Shown here: positions 1 through 8,008 of the stretch, one piece after another
Layout of the letters: each line of letters starts with the position of its first letter
Numbering within the stretch: position 1 is the stretch's first letter
Assembly (NCBI GenBank): GCA_019454105.1
Contig: CP075364.1
Location: 186,001-250,000, forward strand
Origin: Fimbriimonadaceae bacterium
GTDB taxonomy: Bacteria; Armatimonadota; Fimbriimonadia; Fimbriimonadales; Fimbriimonadaceae
DNA length: 64,000 bases
Direction: 5' to 3'
Notes under the pieces: model-generated
What the model was told of the DNA's origin: nothing
What the model saw: the letters and a program-made list of their open reading frames with translations, nothing else
Database searches by the model: none
Translations under genes and position numbers: made by a program

Positions 1-617
1 TGTCGGCTGGATCGATCATAGCGGCGCGACCGGATCTTCGGTCCTTCTTCGTGCCGTCAGAAATGGAACCGCTCTTTGAGCATTGGACGACCGGCAAGTT
101 CGACAAGAAGCAAGGAGGCGAGAGCATCGCCATGACCGCGTTTTATGCCTCGAACAACCCTCGTGTCGGTATCATCGCCCACTCCCTTGGTGTCGCGACA
201 TTTGGAGTCATGACGGCCTACATCTCCTGGACGAACGGCGTCTTGGTCGGGGCCCTGGGACACGATATGGCCAGGGTGGGCAAGCTCGGCTTCCTCTTGA
301 CGTCGATCTTGCCGCACGGTGTCAGCGAGATCGGCGGTCTCTTTGTCAGCGGTGCGGGCGGGTTTGTCCTCGGGTGGGCCTTGATCAGGCCCGGTCGTCT
401 GACTCGCGGCGAGGCGGTTCGCAGAGCGGGCCGCGACGCTTTCGTCTTGCTTGTGACCGGTCTCGCCATGATCCTGATCGCAGCGCCGATCGAGGGGTTC
501 TTCAGCTTCAATCCAGCCGTGCCCCAACCGGTCAAGCTTGTCTTCGGGCTGGCGACTCTTCTCGTTTGGTGGTTCTTTTTTGCAGGTTATGCCCGCACCG
601 AGGACCGCCGTGCCTGA
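1..617 (+). CDS. SpoIIM-family (stage II sporulation protein M-like, DUF95) integral membrane protein, 5' truncated
   Basis: The reading frame is open to the left window edge, so the N-terminus is missing; the GTG at 51 is only an internal codon that could be mistaken for a start. What remains matches the core of SpoIIM/DUF95 proteins: the NNPRVGIIAH segment, a hydrophobic span with TAYISWTNGVLVGAL, the hallmark ILPHGVSEIGGLFVSGAGG, then GWALIRPG and REAxRRAGR-like residues, and a last helix ending WFFFAGYART. Several membrane spans are visible. In this family the protein is usually found in bacteria that do not sporulate, often beside RDD or MoxR genes; its biochemical role is unknown. It overlaps the next gene and probably shares its transcript. 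Confidence 0.85.
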   Translation, partial: SAGSIIAARPDLRSFFVPSEMEPLFEHWTTGKFDKKQGGESIAMTAFYASNNPRVGIIAHSLGVATFGVMTAYISWTNGVLVGALGHDMARVGKLGFLLTSILPHGVSEIGGLFVSGAGGFVLGWALIRPGRLTRGEAVRRAGRDAFVLLVTGLAMILIAAPIEGFFSFNPAVPQPVKLVFGLATLLVWWFFFAGYARTEDRRA

Positions 618-1419
618 CGTTGTCTCCTTCTTAACCACCTTGGCTCTCATTCCGATCATGGGGGCGGCCGCTCTTTGGCTCCTGTTCAAGGCGTTGCAGG
701 GTGAGATTGGTCTTGTGGCGGCACTGGCTGGCTTCTTGACCCTCGTGGCGCTCTATGCCCTCGCGGTTTGGTCGAAGTCGATCGTCGTGGCGGGAAGCGT
801 CGTGACCGCACTCGTGGCCGGAATGGCGTTCTTCCCGTTCGCTGCAAGTCAAGTGGAGAGATCGCAACTTGAAGAGATCGACGTCGACCGAGTCGACAAG
901 GCCCACCAAGCTGTGAGCGAACGCCCGGACAATTGGTCGGCATGGTTCGAATTGTCGCGCGCGCTGCACGACTTTGGATTGGTCGCCCATGCGGTGGCGA
1001 TAGCCGAATCGGCTTTATCCCGGTTGTCGACCGAGCGAGACCCGTTCACCCAGCGTTCGACCTTGGACCTCTTCTCGGCCGAACAACGCGAAGTGGCCAA
1101 GTGGCGGCGTGAGACGAAGCCCGGTCAACTGCCCAGGGCCAAATGCTGGCAGTGCGGCCACGAAAACTCGCCAGGCGAGATTGCCTGTGGACGGTGCAAG
1201 GGGCCGTACTTGCTGGAATTGGCCAGGCGTGCGAAGGTCCGGCCGCTCGTGTACGGCAAGATCGCCATCGGTTACGCGGCAGTGGCGTTCGCCGTCGCAG
1301 CCTCTGCATGGGCCGGAGTCTCGTTCGAATGGCCGGCCAGCGTCGGGGCGATCCTGGGAGTCTTGGCTCTGGCCGGCATTGTGATTGCCGTCCTCTTTCG
1401 GCCCAAGCCGACATATTGA
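610..1419 (+). CDS. Membrane protein with TPR-like segment and zinc ribbon
   Basis: About 269 residues with three N-terminal membrane helices, a soluble middle region and two C-terminal helices. The middle has a TPR-like stretch (PDNWSAWFELSRALHDFG) and then a four-cysteine zinc ribbon, CWQCGHENSPGEIACGRCKG. I chose the GTG at 610 because GAGG lies five bases upstream and the start then overlaps the SpoIIM stop by eight bases; an ATG at 589 in the same frame is the alternative. I do not recognise a named family. A tetratricopeptide-like and zinc-ribbon domain held between membrane anchors suggests a cytoplasmic scaffold or sensor at the membrane, but this is inference. Confidence 0.7.
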   Translation: MPDVVSFLTTLALIPIMGAAALWLLFKALQGEIGLVAALAGFLTLVALYALAVWSKSIVVAGSVVTALVAGMAFFPFAASQVERSQLEEIDVDRVDKAHQAVSERPDNWSAWFELSRALHDFGLVAHAVAIAESALSRLSTERDPFTQRSTLDLFSAEQREVAKWRRETKPGQLPRAKCWQCGHENSPGEIACGRCKGPYLLELARRAKVRPLVYGKIAIGYAAVAFAVAASAWAGVSFEWPASVGAILGVLALAGIVIAVLFRPKPTY

Positions 1420-1446
1420 ATCAGCCTCGACTCTGGAAGCGTCGGC

Positions 1447-1452
1447 TACAAT
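1447..1452 (+). promoter_or_regulatory. Candidate -10 element (TACAAT) before the DUF360 gene
   Basis: TACAAT lies 12 bases before the ATG at 1465, in the 45-base gap after the zinc-ribbon gene. No good TTGACA stands 16-18 bases upstream (TTGAAT at 1416 is 25 bases away), so this is a weak internal promoter candidate. Confidence 0.3.
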
Positions 1453-1464
1453 GAAGTCCAGTCA

Positions 1465-1845
1465 ATGAAGGGTCTGCTCCTCCGATGGGTCGTGCTGGCT
1501 GTTTCAATCGTGGTCGCCTCGATGCTGGTGGGGCTTGTGTTGCCGGGAGACTTCGTGGTCAAGCTCGGGACGGTTCCCGACCTGCTCGTTCTTCTTCTCG
1601 GCGCGGCGGTCTTCGCCGTCGTGAACGGGACTCTGGGCTCGATGATCAAACTTGTGACCCTGCCCCTCAACTGCCTGACTTTGGGGTTGGTCTCGATCTT
1701 GGTGAACGCGGCGATGCTCTTCTTGGTCGGACAGCTTGGGCTCGGTTTCCAGATCAAGACGTTTTGGGCGGCCCTCCTTGGCAGTCTGTTGTTGTCGGCC
1801 TGCATGGCGGTCCTGTCGTCGTTCGTCAAAGAAAAGGATGAGTAG
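1465..1845 (+). CDS. DUF360 / mycobacterial 4TMS holin-like family membrane protein
   Basis: 126 residues, almost entirely four hydrophobic helices, with the family-typical middle segment ending in LVTLPLNCLTLGLVSILVNAAMLFL (DUF360, PF04020). The charged tail is KEKDE. The family is called phage-holin-like from membrane topology, but there are no phage genes nearby, so a lytic role is not supported. The gene ends eight bases inside yvcK, which suggests translational coupling. Function unknown. Confidence 0.8.
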   Translation: MKGLLLRWVVLAVSIVVASMLVGLVLPGDFVVKLGTVPDLLVLLLGAAVFAVVNGTLGSMIKLVTLPLNCLTLGLVSILVNAAMLFLVGQLGLGFQIKTFWAALLGSLLLSACMAVLSSFVKEKDE

Positions 1846-3148
1846 GCCAAGGTACAGCGGTTACCGGCTTCGAAAATTGCTTGCCCCGGCCTACGGGCTC
1901 AGGCGGTACGTCTTTCTTTCGTTCTTCAGCTTCTTGGTGCTGCTGGCCGGGATCGCTCTTGGCTTCAAAATCCTCTTTGAGCCGTTGGCGGTCGGCCTGA
2001 CCAAGTTCTGGAACGGACTCATCGCCGGACTCCTGCCTTATCGCTCGATCGACGAAAGCAACCATGTCCTCGGCGCCCTCCTGATGCTGCTCGGAGCGTG
2101 CGGTCTCTACTTTGGGGTCAGTTCCCTGTGGAGGAAGCTCAATGCTCCAGTCGAACAGGGTGGAACAGGGGCTGTCGGGAGATACCGGCGTCGCCAAGAA
2201 CTGGCGGTCGGGCCGAAGATCGTGGCGATCGGAGGCGGAACGGGACTCTCGACGCTCCTCCGAGGATTGAAGCGCTATTCGAGCAACATCACCGCGATCG
2301 TCACGGTCTCTGACGATGGAGGCAGTAGCGGGCGACTCGTCCAGGAAATGGGGATCCTTCCTCCTGGCGACATCCGGAACTGCTTGGTCGCCTTGGCAGA
2401 CGCCGAAAAACTGATGACCGACTTGTTCCAGCACCGGTTCAAAGCCCAGGCGGGATCATTGAGCGGACACGCGATGGGGAACCTCTTGATCGCCGCGCTG
2501 ATCGAACAGGCCGGGGGCGACATCGACAAGGCCCTTCAGATGGCATCCGAAGTTCTGGCGATCCGGGGCCGGGTCGTTCCGACGACCAAAGACCGCGTCA
2601 GGCTGCGGGCGCTGATGGAGGACGGCACGGAGATTTGCGGAGAGACGGCGATCGTCGGTTCAGGAATGAGGATCCGCCGGATCCACCTGGACGGCGACGC
2701 GCAGGCGCATCCAGTTGCCCTAGAATCGCTTGCGGACGCAGAGCTCATTTGCATCGGTCCGGGAAGCATTTACACGAGCATCGTCCCGAACTTCTTGGTG
2801 CCGGGGATCGCGGAGGCGGTGACAGCCTCCAAGGCCACGAAGGTCTATATTTGTAATGTGATGACTCAGCGGGGGGAGAGCGACGCCTTCACCTGTGCCG
2901 AACACTTGGTGGCCATGCAGGCGAACGTTCCCGACAGGCTGTTCGATTATGTCGTGGTGAACACAGGCGTCCCTTCTCAAGCGACATTGGACAAGTATCG
3001 AGACTTCCATCAGGAATTCGTTGTTCCGGATGTTGATCGCGTGGCCTCCATGGGATACCGCCCCATCACAGGAGACCTGATGAGCGACGTCGATTTCGTC
3101 CGGCACGACCCGACTCGTCTGGCCGAAAAGGTGGTGGCCCTCGTATGA
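1838..3148 (+). CDS. yvcK: YvcK/CofD-like UPF0052 protein with N-terminal membrane domain
   Basis: About 436 residues. The C-terminal two thirds is a clear YvcK domain: AIGGGTGLSTLLRGLK (nucleotide-binding loop), VTVSDDGGSSGRL, PPGDIRNCL, GHAMGNLLIAAL, GPGSIYTSIVPNFL and YICNVMTQRGE. YvcK binds UDP-sugars and links carbon metabolism to cell-wall precursor synthesis in Bacillus and mycobacteria. Unlike the roughly 320-residue soluble Bacillus protein, this one carries about 110 extra N-terminal residues with two membrane helices (around residues 22-42 and 70-88). I chose the ATG at 1838, which overlaps the DUF360 stop by eight bases, rather than the upstream ATG at 1736, whose translation is Arg/Cys-rich and not protein-like. 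It ends in an ATGA overlap with gmk. Confidence 0.93.
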   Translation: MSRPRYSGYRLRKLLAPAYGLRRYVFLSFFSFLVLLAGIALGFKILFEPLAVGLTKFWNGLIAGLLPYRSIDESNHVLGALLMLLGACGLYFGVSSLWRKLNAPVEQGGTGAVGRYRRRQELAVGPKIVAIGGGTGLSTLLRGLKRYSSNITAIVTVSDDGGSSGRLVQEMGILPPGDIRNCLVALADAEKLMTDLFQHRFKAQAGSLSGHAMGNLLIAALIEQAGGDIDKALQMASEVLAIRGRVVPTTKDRVRLRALMEDGTEICGETAIVGSGMRIRRIHLDGDAQAHPVALESLADAELICIGPGSIYTSIVPNFLVPGIAEAVTASKATKVYICNVMTQRGESDAFTCAEHLVAMQANVPDRLFDYVVVNTGVPSQATLDKYRDFHQEFVVPDVDRVASMGYRPITGDLMSDVDFVRHDPTRLAEKVVALV

Positions 3149-3693
3149 TATTGATCCTGAGCGGGCCGAGCGGCGCAGGAAAGGACACGGTGATCGATGC
3201 TTGGCAGGAGATCAACCCATTGGTGAAACGGATCGTGACCGTGACGACAAGGCGCCCACGTTCGGGAGAAACGGACGGTCTAGACTATCGTTTCGTCGAT
3301 CGGGAGGAATTCGACCGTATGGTGGATACTGCCGAGTTGTTGGAGCACAAACTGGTCCATGGGTCGATGTACGGGACGCCGGTCGATCAGGTACGTCAGT
3401 TCGAGGCCGAAGGAAGGATCGTGGTGCTCTGCATCGATGTGCAGGGCGGGGCCGAAGTCAAGAAGCTGCGGCCGGACGCGGTGTCGGTGTTCCTCATGGC
3501 GCCGAGCTTGGAGGAGCTTCGCAAGCGGCTCCAAGACCGAGGGTCGGAGACCGACGAGATGATCGAGCTGCGCATGAAGAACGCGGTCGAAGAGATTCAA
3601 GCATCCAAGGACTATGACCACCATTTGGTGAATGACACGGTTCATAACGTCGTCCGGCAATTGGAGAGCCTGGTGACCCAGGTCACTGCTTGA
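3145..3693 (+). CDS. gmk: Guanylate kinase
   Basis: 182 residues, normal for Gmk, which phosphorylates GMP to GDP with ATP in the cytosol. The P-loop is GPSGAGKD at residues 7-14; an Asp sits where most Gmk have Gly or Ser after the Lys. The GMP-binding segment follows: TVTTRRPRSGETDGLDYRF, then the Glu-rich region and GSMYGTP. The lid is RLQDRGSETDEMIELRM. The start overlaps the yvcK stop as ATGA, and the stop is three bases before coaBC, so the genes are almost certainly cotranscribed. Confidence 0.96.
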   Translation: MILILSGPSGAGKDTVIDAWQEINPLVKRIVTVTTRRPRSGETDGLDYRFVDREEFDRMVDTAELLEHKLVHGSMYGTPVDQVRQFEAEGRIVVLCIDVQGGAEVKKLRPDAVSVFLMAPSLEELRKRLQDRGSETDEMIELRMKNAVEEIQASKDYDHHLVNDTVHNVVRQLESLVTQVTA

Positions 3694-3696
3694 GCC

Positions 3697-4893
3697 ATGG
3701 CGAACATCGTCCTGGGTGTGACAGGGAGCGTGGCCTGCTACCGCGCCTGTGACTTGGCGCGAGAGCTCATGAGGCAAGGCCATGTCGTCAGGGCTTGTCT
3801 CACCAAAGCCGCCTCTGAGTTCGTCTCGCCCGCCTTGTTCGAGGCTTTGACCCAGCAACCTTGCCTCGTTGGCGTTTTTGATGAGCCTGAACCCGGTCGC
3901 ATGGCGCACATCGACTGGGCGCGGTGGGCTGACCTGGTCGTGGTGGCGCCTGCGACGGCGGACGCGATCAACAAGCTGGCGGCGGGGATCGGGGACGACA
4001 TGCTCACGACCCTGTGCTTGGCGACCGAGGCGCCTTGGGTCTTGGCCCCAGCGATGAACCCGGCAATGTACTCTCATCCGGCGACGGTTGACGCACTGTC
4101 CACCCTGTCCGCTCGGGCCGCCTGGATCGTCGAGCCGACGGAGGGCGATGTGGCTTGTGGCGAGCACGGTCAGGGCAAGCTGGCTAGCATCGCTGCCATC
4201 GTCGAGGCAATCGGAACATTGACCAAACGATCGACACGGCTGCACGGCAAGAAGGTGTTGGTGACAAGTGGGCCGACCCGAGAGCCGATAGACGACGTCC
4301 GGTTTGTGAGCAACCGCAGCAGCGGAAAGATGGGAGCGGCCCTCGCTCAGGCGGCTCTCCTGATGGGGGCTGAGGTTACGGTCGTGACCGGGCCTGTGTC
4401 TACGCCGTTGCCTGCCCGGGCGCGCGTGATCAGGGTCGAGACAGCGATCGAGATGCTGGAAGGCGCCAGGGGTTCGGCGAAGCACTCCGACCTGATCATT
4501 GGTGCGGCGGCCGTGGCGGACTACCGTCCCATCGACCCGACGCCTGGGAAGTCTCGGCGAGGCGAAGGCACTGTGACCCTCGCCTTGACGCAGAACCCGG
4601 ACATCATCGCCGCCCTCGCGAAAGAGAACCCGCGTGCTGTGGCCATCGCTTTTGCTGCAGAACCCGGCGAGGGAATCGATTACGCCAGACTGAAGCTCCA
4701 CAGCAAGGGGGTCCGAGCGATCGCCATCAACGACGTGTCTCGAGAGGACATCGGTTTCGAGTCGGACTTCAATGAGCTGGTGTGGTTGACGGAAAACCAG
4801 GAGGTTCGCTCGGGCAGGCTTCCCAAGCTCGCTTGCGCGCTTTGGCTTCTTGAACATGCAACGGGCGAACTGTCAGCGCTGAATGCGCATTGA
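3697..4893 (+). CDS. coaBC: Bifunctional phosphopantothenoylcysteine decarboxylase / phosphopantothenate-cysteine ligase
   Basis: 398 residues, the usual length of CoaBC, which makes 4'-phosphopantetheine for coenzyme A. The N-terminal flavin-dependent CoaC half has the catalytic His (MAHIDWARWADL, about residue 71), the PAMNPAMY substrate motif with Asn (about 121), and the reactive Cys in VACGEHGQGK (about 154). The CoaB half begins near residue 183 with KKVLVTSGPTREPIDDVRFVSNRSSGKMG, a hallmark of the CTP-dependent synthetase, followed by AAVADYRP. It follows gmk by three bases; rpoZ, which often lies between them in other bacteria, is absent here. Confidence 0.96.
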   Translation: MANIVLGVTGSVACYRACDLARELMRQGHVVRACLTKAASEFVSPALFEALTQQPCLVGVFDEPEPGRMAHIDWARWADLVVVAPATADAINKLAAGIGDDMLTTLCLATEAPWVLAPAMNPAMYSHPATVDALSTLSARAAWIVEPTEGDVACGEHGQGKLASIAAIVEAIGTLTKRSTRLHGKKVLVTSGPTREPIDDVRFVSNRSSGKMGAALAQAALLMGAEVTVVTGPVSTPLPARARVIRVETAIEMLEGARGSAKHSDLIIGAAAVADYRPIDPTPGKSRRGEGTVTLALTQNPDIIAALAKENPRAVAIAFAAEPGEGIDYARLKLHSKGVRAIAINDVSREDIGFESDFNELVWLTENQEVRSGRLPKLACALWLLEHATGELSALNAH

Positions 4894-6224
4894 TACGCGT
4901 CTCTTTCAACGTGATCGCCTTGGTTTCACTTGTGTTGGCTGGGGCCCAGGAGGCTTCTGCGGCTCCGAGGTTCCTAGTTGACGCCGCAAGGGTGTTGGTC
5001 ATCGATCAGCCCGAGCTTGTTTCAGCTGGCCGTGTTTTCTGGTTTGATCTTTCGCCTGACGGGAGGTTCGCCTTGTTGCTTCGGGAGCGTGACCGCTCAC
5101 GCGAGTTCGTCGCTTTCTTATCGTCGGGAAAGGAGCCGAACGACGTCGCCGATGAGTCCATCCTTGCAGTGTGGGACGCCGAGAGCGGCCAGGTGAAAGA
5201 GCTTGCGCGCGAAATGGGACGTCCATTGTTCGCCAACGCAGTTTGGACGACTGATCCGAAGATCGCGGTCATTACCTTGGCGAACCACGACCGTTCAGGA
5301 AACCCGATGGCTTTTCACCTCAGGGCAGACCTGATCAAAGGTTCGACGACCAAGCTTAGCCTTCCGCCAGGCCAGTACACCTGGACGGCGAATCCAAAAG
5401 GTGGCTCGATGGTGGCTTACGGCTACGGGGCCATTGAAAGCGGGGGCGGCCCCGTTGAGATGAAGCCGGGGCTTCGGGTGTTCGATCTAGCAGGCAAGCA
5501 ACTTTCATGGACGCCATGGCCCGAAGACCGACAAATTCCCTCCGAGTCGGCCTGGACGGAAGACGGGACACGTCTGATGTTCCGAGTGCCCGACCCAGGA
5601 CGAGGGATCCAGCGGACGAGGACGTATGTTTTTGACCCTGCCAATCCGAGGGTCATCGAAACCGAAGAGGCCCTCACTGCGCGCAAGACTCAGGAACCTG
5701 AATACTTGACGCTGGTAGAACGGATCAAGGCGCAGTCTGGGGGACAGACCGAGTGGGTGCCCGCCCTTTGGCTTGTCTGTTCTTCCCAACAGGACGCCAG
5801 AGCGCTCGTCGCCACGGAAGTCGAGAGCGAAGCAAAGTGGAGCGACAAGGGGCTCGTGGCTGCTTTCGTCTCGAGAGGGTCACTTTGGGCTACAAGAGCC
5901 CATCGGATTCCTCGAGAGCGCTACGAAGAGTGGGTCGCTGGACAAGAACGAACTCAAGCCCTGATGGCAGCAAAGGCGATGGGGCTCGCCGTTTTCTCGT
6001 ACGCTTCTGACCATGAAGACTGGATTCCGAACTCGGACCAGTGGCGATCGGCGGTCGAGAAGTACCTTCAGGGGCCAGCCGACCCCAGGTTCGTCTACAC
6101 TTTCAAAGGTGGCCGGCTTGACCAGGTCGCCGAGCCCCATGCCACCGAAGTCGGTCACATCGTCATCAGGAACGGCAAGGTGGTGCTCTACGTCGACGGG
6201 TCGGCGCGGTTCGTGAAGGACTAG
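4890..6224 (+). CDS. Secreted beta-propeller-like protein with pilin-like C-terminal module
   Basis: 444 residues from a TTG at 4890 that overlaps the coaBC stop as TTGA; a GTG at 4911 is the alternative. A signal peptide is evident (IALVSLVLAGAQEASA). The body contains repeated short strands such as WFDLSPDGRFALLL and SESAWTEDGTRLMF, typical of TolB/WD40-like propeller blades. The last 110 residues differ: a helix with MAAKAMGLAVFSYASDHED, then IPNSDQW, and a final strand ending VVLYVDGSARFVKD. This matches the post-helix part of Armatimonadota pseudopilins (compare the prepilin at 37579-38439 and the protein at 7313-8008) but no prepilin leader is present. Function unknown. Confidence 0.75.
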   Translation: MIRVSFNVIALVSLVLAGAQEASAAPRFLVDAARVLVIDQPELVSAGRVFWFDLSPDGRFALLLRERDRSREFVAFLSSGKEPNDVADESILAVWDAESGQVKELAREMGRPLFANAVWTTDPKIAVITLANHDRSGNPMAFHLRADLIKGSTTKLSLPPGQYTWTANPKGGSMVAYGYGAIESGGGPVEMKPGLRVFDLAGKQLSWTPWPEDRQIPSESAWTEDGTRLMFRVPDPGRGIQRTRTYVFDPANPRVIETEEALTARKTQEPEYLTLVERIKAQSGGQTEWVPALWLVCSSQQDARALVATEVESEAKWSDKGLVAAFVSRGSLWATRAHRIPRERYEEWVAGQERTQALMAAKAMGLAVFSYASDHEDWIPNSDQWRSAVEKYLQGPADPRFVYTFKGGRLDQVAEPHATEVGHIVIRNGKVVLYVDGSARFVKD

Positions 6225-7249
6225 CTTTCGCGGCCGAAAACGCCCGCCAGCCTTTTGACTTCGGCCATCAGGGCGGCGAACTGCTCGACCGTGAGGGCTT
6301 GCGAGCCGTCGCTCATGGCGTTCTTGGGGTCAGGATGCATTTCGACCATCGCGCCGTCGGCCCCGGCGGCGAGGGCAGCCAACGTCATGGGATGGACGTA
6401 CTTGGCGACCCCAGTGCCGTGCGATGGGTCGACGACGACCGGCAAATGAGTGTGCTCCTTCAGCACGGGCACGGCGGCGAGGTCCAAGGTGTTGCGGGTG
6501 TAACTTCGGTCGATCGGCAAGACGCCCCGTTCGCAAAGGATCACGTTGGGGTTTCCCTGGCTCAAGACATATTCGGCGGCCAGGAGGAACTCATCGATCG
6601 TCGCCGAGGGGCCGCGCTTCAAGAACACGGGCTTGCCGCTTCGACCAGCTTCGACAAGCAATGGAAAGTTCTGCATAGACCGCGCTCCAATCTGAAGAAT
6701 GTCCACGTGCTCGGCCACGATCGGCACCATGTCGGCGCTCATCACCTCGCTGACTGTTTTGAGCCCTGTCTCTTGCGCGACGGTCTGGATAATCTTGAGG
6801 CCCTCAAGCTGGAGTCCCTGAAATGAGTATGGCGAGGTCCGCGGTTTGAAGGCTCCGCCGCGCAAGACAGTTGCCCCAGCTGCTTTGACGGTGTCTGCCG
6901 CCGACCGAAACTGTTCGTAAGACTCCACCGAACATGGTCCGCCGAACACCACGAAGTGGTCAGGCCCGATCCTGACCTCGCCCACCGACACGGTCGTCTT
7001 CGCGCGGTGGAACTCGAGCGACGCCAGCTTATAGGGGCTCGTGGTCTGGGTGACCTTGCTGACTCCTTCGAGCGTGCCGAGAGCGGCTTCCATCGAAACC
7101 CGCTGGTCAGGGTCGAGCGCGGCCGGGATGCCGATGGCCACCCGCCCCTCGCCGGGGAGGACGAGCGGTTCAAAGCCTCTTTCACGGATGAGCGAGGAGA
7201 CCGCTTCGACCTGGGCCTCGGTCGCCCCCAACTGCATCACGATGATCAT
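6221..7249 (-). CDS. aroF: 3-deoxy-7-phosphoheptulonate (DAHP) synthase, type I beta
   Basis: 342 residues. DAHP synthase condenses phosphoenolpyruvate and erythrose 4-phosphate, the first step of the shikimate pathway. Residues 1-75 form the ferredoxin-like regulatory domain found in Thermotoga-type enzymes, which carries feedback control by aromatic amino acids. The barrel domain follows with FGGPCSVES, LRGGAFKPRTSPYSFQG, the metal/substrate segment LKRGPSATIDEF, CERG, and DPSHGTG. It converges tail to tail with the preceding plus-strand gene, overlapping it by four bases. The ATG at 7249 lacks a clear Shine-Dalgarno. Confidence 0.95.
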   Translation of the reverse strand: MIIVMQLGATEAQVEAVSSLIRERGFEPLVLPGEGRVAIGIPAALDPDQRVSMEAALGTLEGVSKVTQTTSPYKLASLEFHRAKTTVSVGEVRIGPDHFVVFGGPCSVESYEQFRSAADTVKAAGATVLRGGAFKPRTSPYSFQGLQLEGLKIIQTVAQETGLKTVSEVMSADMVPIVAEHVDILQIGARSMQNFPLLVEAGRSGKPVFLKRGPSATIDEFLLAAEYVLSQGNPNVILCERGVLPIDRSYTRNTLDLAAVPVLKEHTHLPVVVDPSHGTGVAKYVHPMTLAALAAGADGAMVEMHPDPKNAMSDGSQALTVEQFAALMAEVKRLAGVFGRES

Positions 7250-7312
7250 GGCGAGGCTGTCAGGATACCAGTCGCTCTCTCAGGGGCTCCGTCAGGGACC
7301 TCCAGGAGTTTT

Positions 7313-8008
7313 TCAGCGTGCGGGAGATGGGGCCACCTGCCAGCCAGAAACCAGGGCTGACTGAAAGGCGTCCTCTTTCACAAGGCGCGACGACCCATCA
7401 ACCATGCCAACCGCTCTTTGGCGGTCGGGATACGCCCGGGCCCGAAAGAACAAAAACGTGTCGGCGGGCCGCTCGACGGAAGCGAGTGGAAGCCCAGCAA
7501 GTGTTGGGTTGCCGGCGAACGGACCAGCCTCTCCATCATCAGCGTCGAACGGGTTTGTCCGCCCAAGATAAGGCTGTAAGGCGACTTTGTCGGGAGCAGC
7601 CATGTTTGGCGGGAACCTATCGTCGTGGTCGGCCAGGTAGCTGCGCATCGCGAGCCCAATCTGCTCAAGCCGACGGAGGTCCGCTTCTACGATCGAAGCG
7701 AGGCGCATCGACCCGAGAATCGGCAGAAAGACGGCGAGGGTGATTCCGATGAGGGCCAAGCACCCGACAGCAAAGGTTGCGGCCAACCAACTGAAGGCCC
7801 TTCCTTTGATCGGGTCTGTGCCCGGCTGGGGCTCGCTCCCCTCTCCTTCGACGAGTGTCGAGGCAGGGAACGGTTCGCCTCCGTCTTCCGGAGCGACCAT
7901 CGAGGTCGCCGAGACCCGACCGGAACCGACCATGGCGCGGAGTGTGTCGGCTTCGAAGGGCCCGTCCTGGCTCCCGTCGTCCCGAACAATGAAAAAGCGG
8001 CCGCTCAC
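7313..8008 (-). CDS. GYF_2-domain membrane protein with degenerate pseudopilin-like C-terminus
   Basis: 231 residues from a GTG that overlaps the helicase stop as GTGA. Residues 1-50 (FFIVRDDGSQDGPF, then LRAMVGSGRVSATSMVAPED) look like a GYF_2 domain. A linker and one membrane helix (about 72-98) follow. The rest begins LRRLEQIGLAMRSYLADHDD and RFPPNM and ends AVGMVDGSSRLV, which parallels the conserved post-helix region and C-terminal DG motif of pseudopilins, but the FTLIELL leader is missing. The likely topology is a cytoplasmic GYF domain and an extracytoplasmic pilin-like domain. Function unknown. Confidence 0.72.
   Translation of the reverse strand: MSGRFFIVRDDGSQDGPFEADTLRAMVGSGRVSATSMVAPEDGGEPFPASTLVEGEGSEPQPGTDPIKGRAFSWLAATFAVGCLALIGITLAVFLPILGSMRLASIVEADLRRLEQIGLAMRSYLADHDDRFPPNMAAPDKVALQPYLGRTNPFDADDGEAGPFAGNPTLAGLPLASVERPADTFLFFRARAYPDRQRAVGMVDGSSRLVKEDAFQSALVSGWQVAPSPAR

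Noticed and set aside
57-689. 210-residue minus-strand frame over the SpoIIM-like gene
   Set aside because: Shadow frame of a recognised family, with Lys/Asp/Arg-rich composition.
1465-1845. Phage holin
   Set aside because: The DUF360 family carries this label from topology alone; no phage gene is near.
3280-4857. 525-residue open frame on the minus strand opposite gmk and coaBC
   Set aside because: It is antisense to two certain genes; its translation is rich in Arg, His and Gln with no domain. High G+C makes such shadow frames common.
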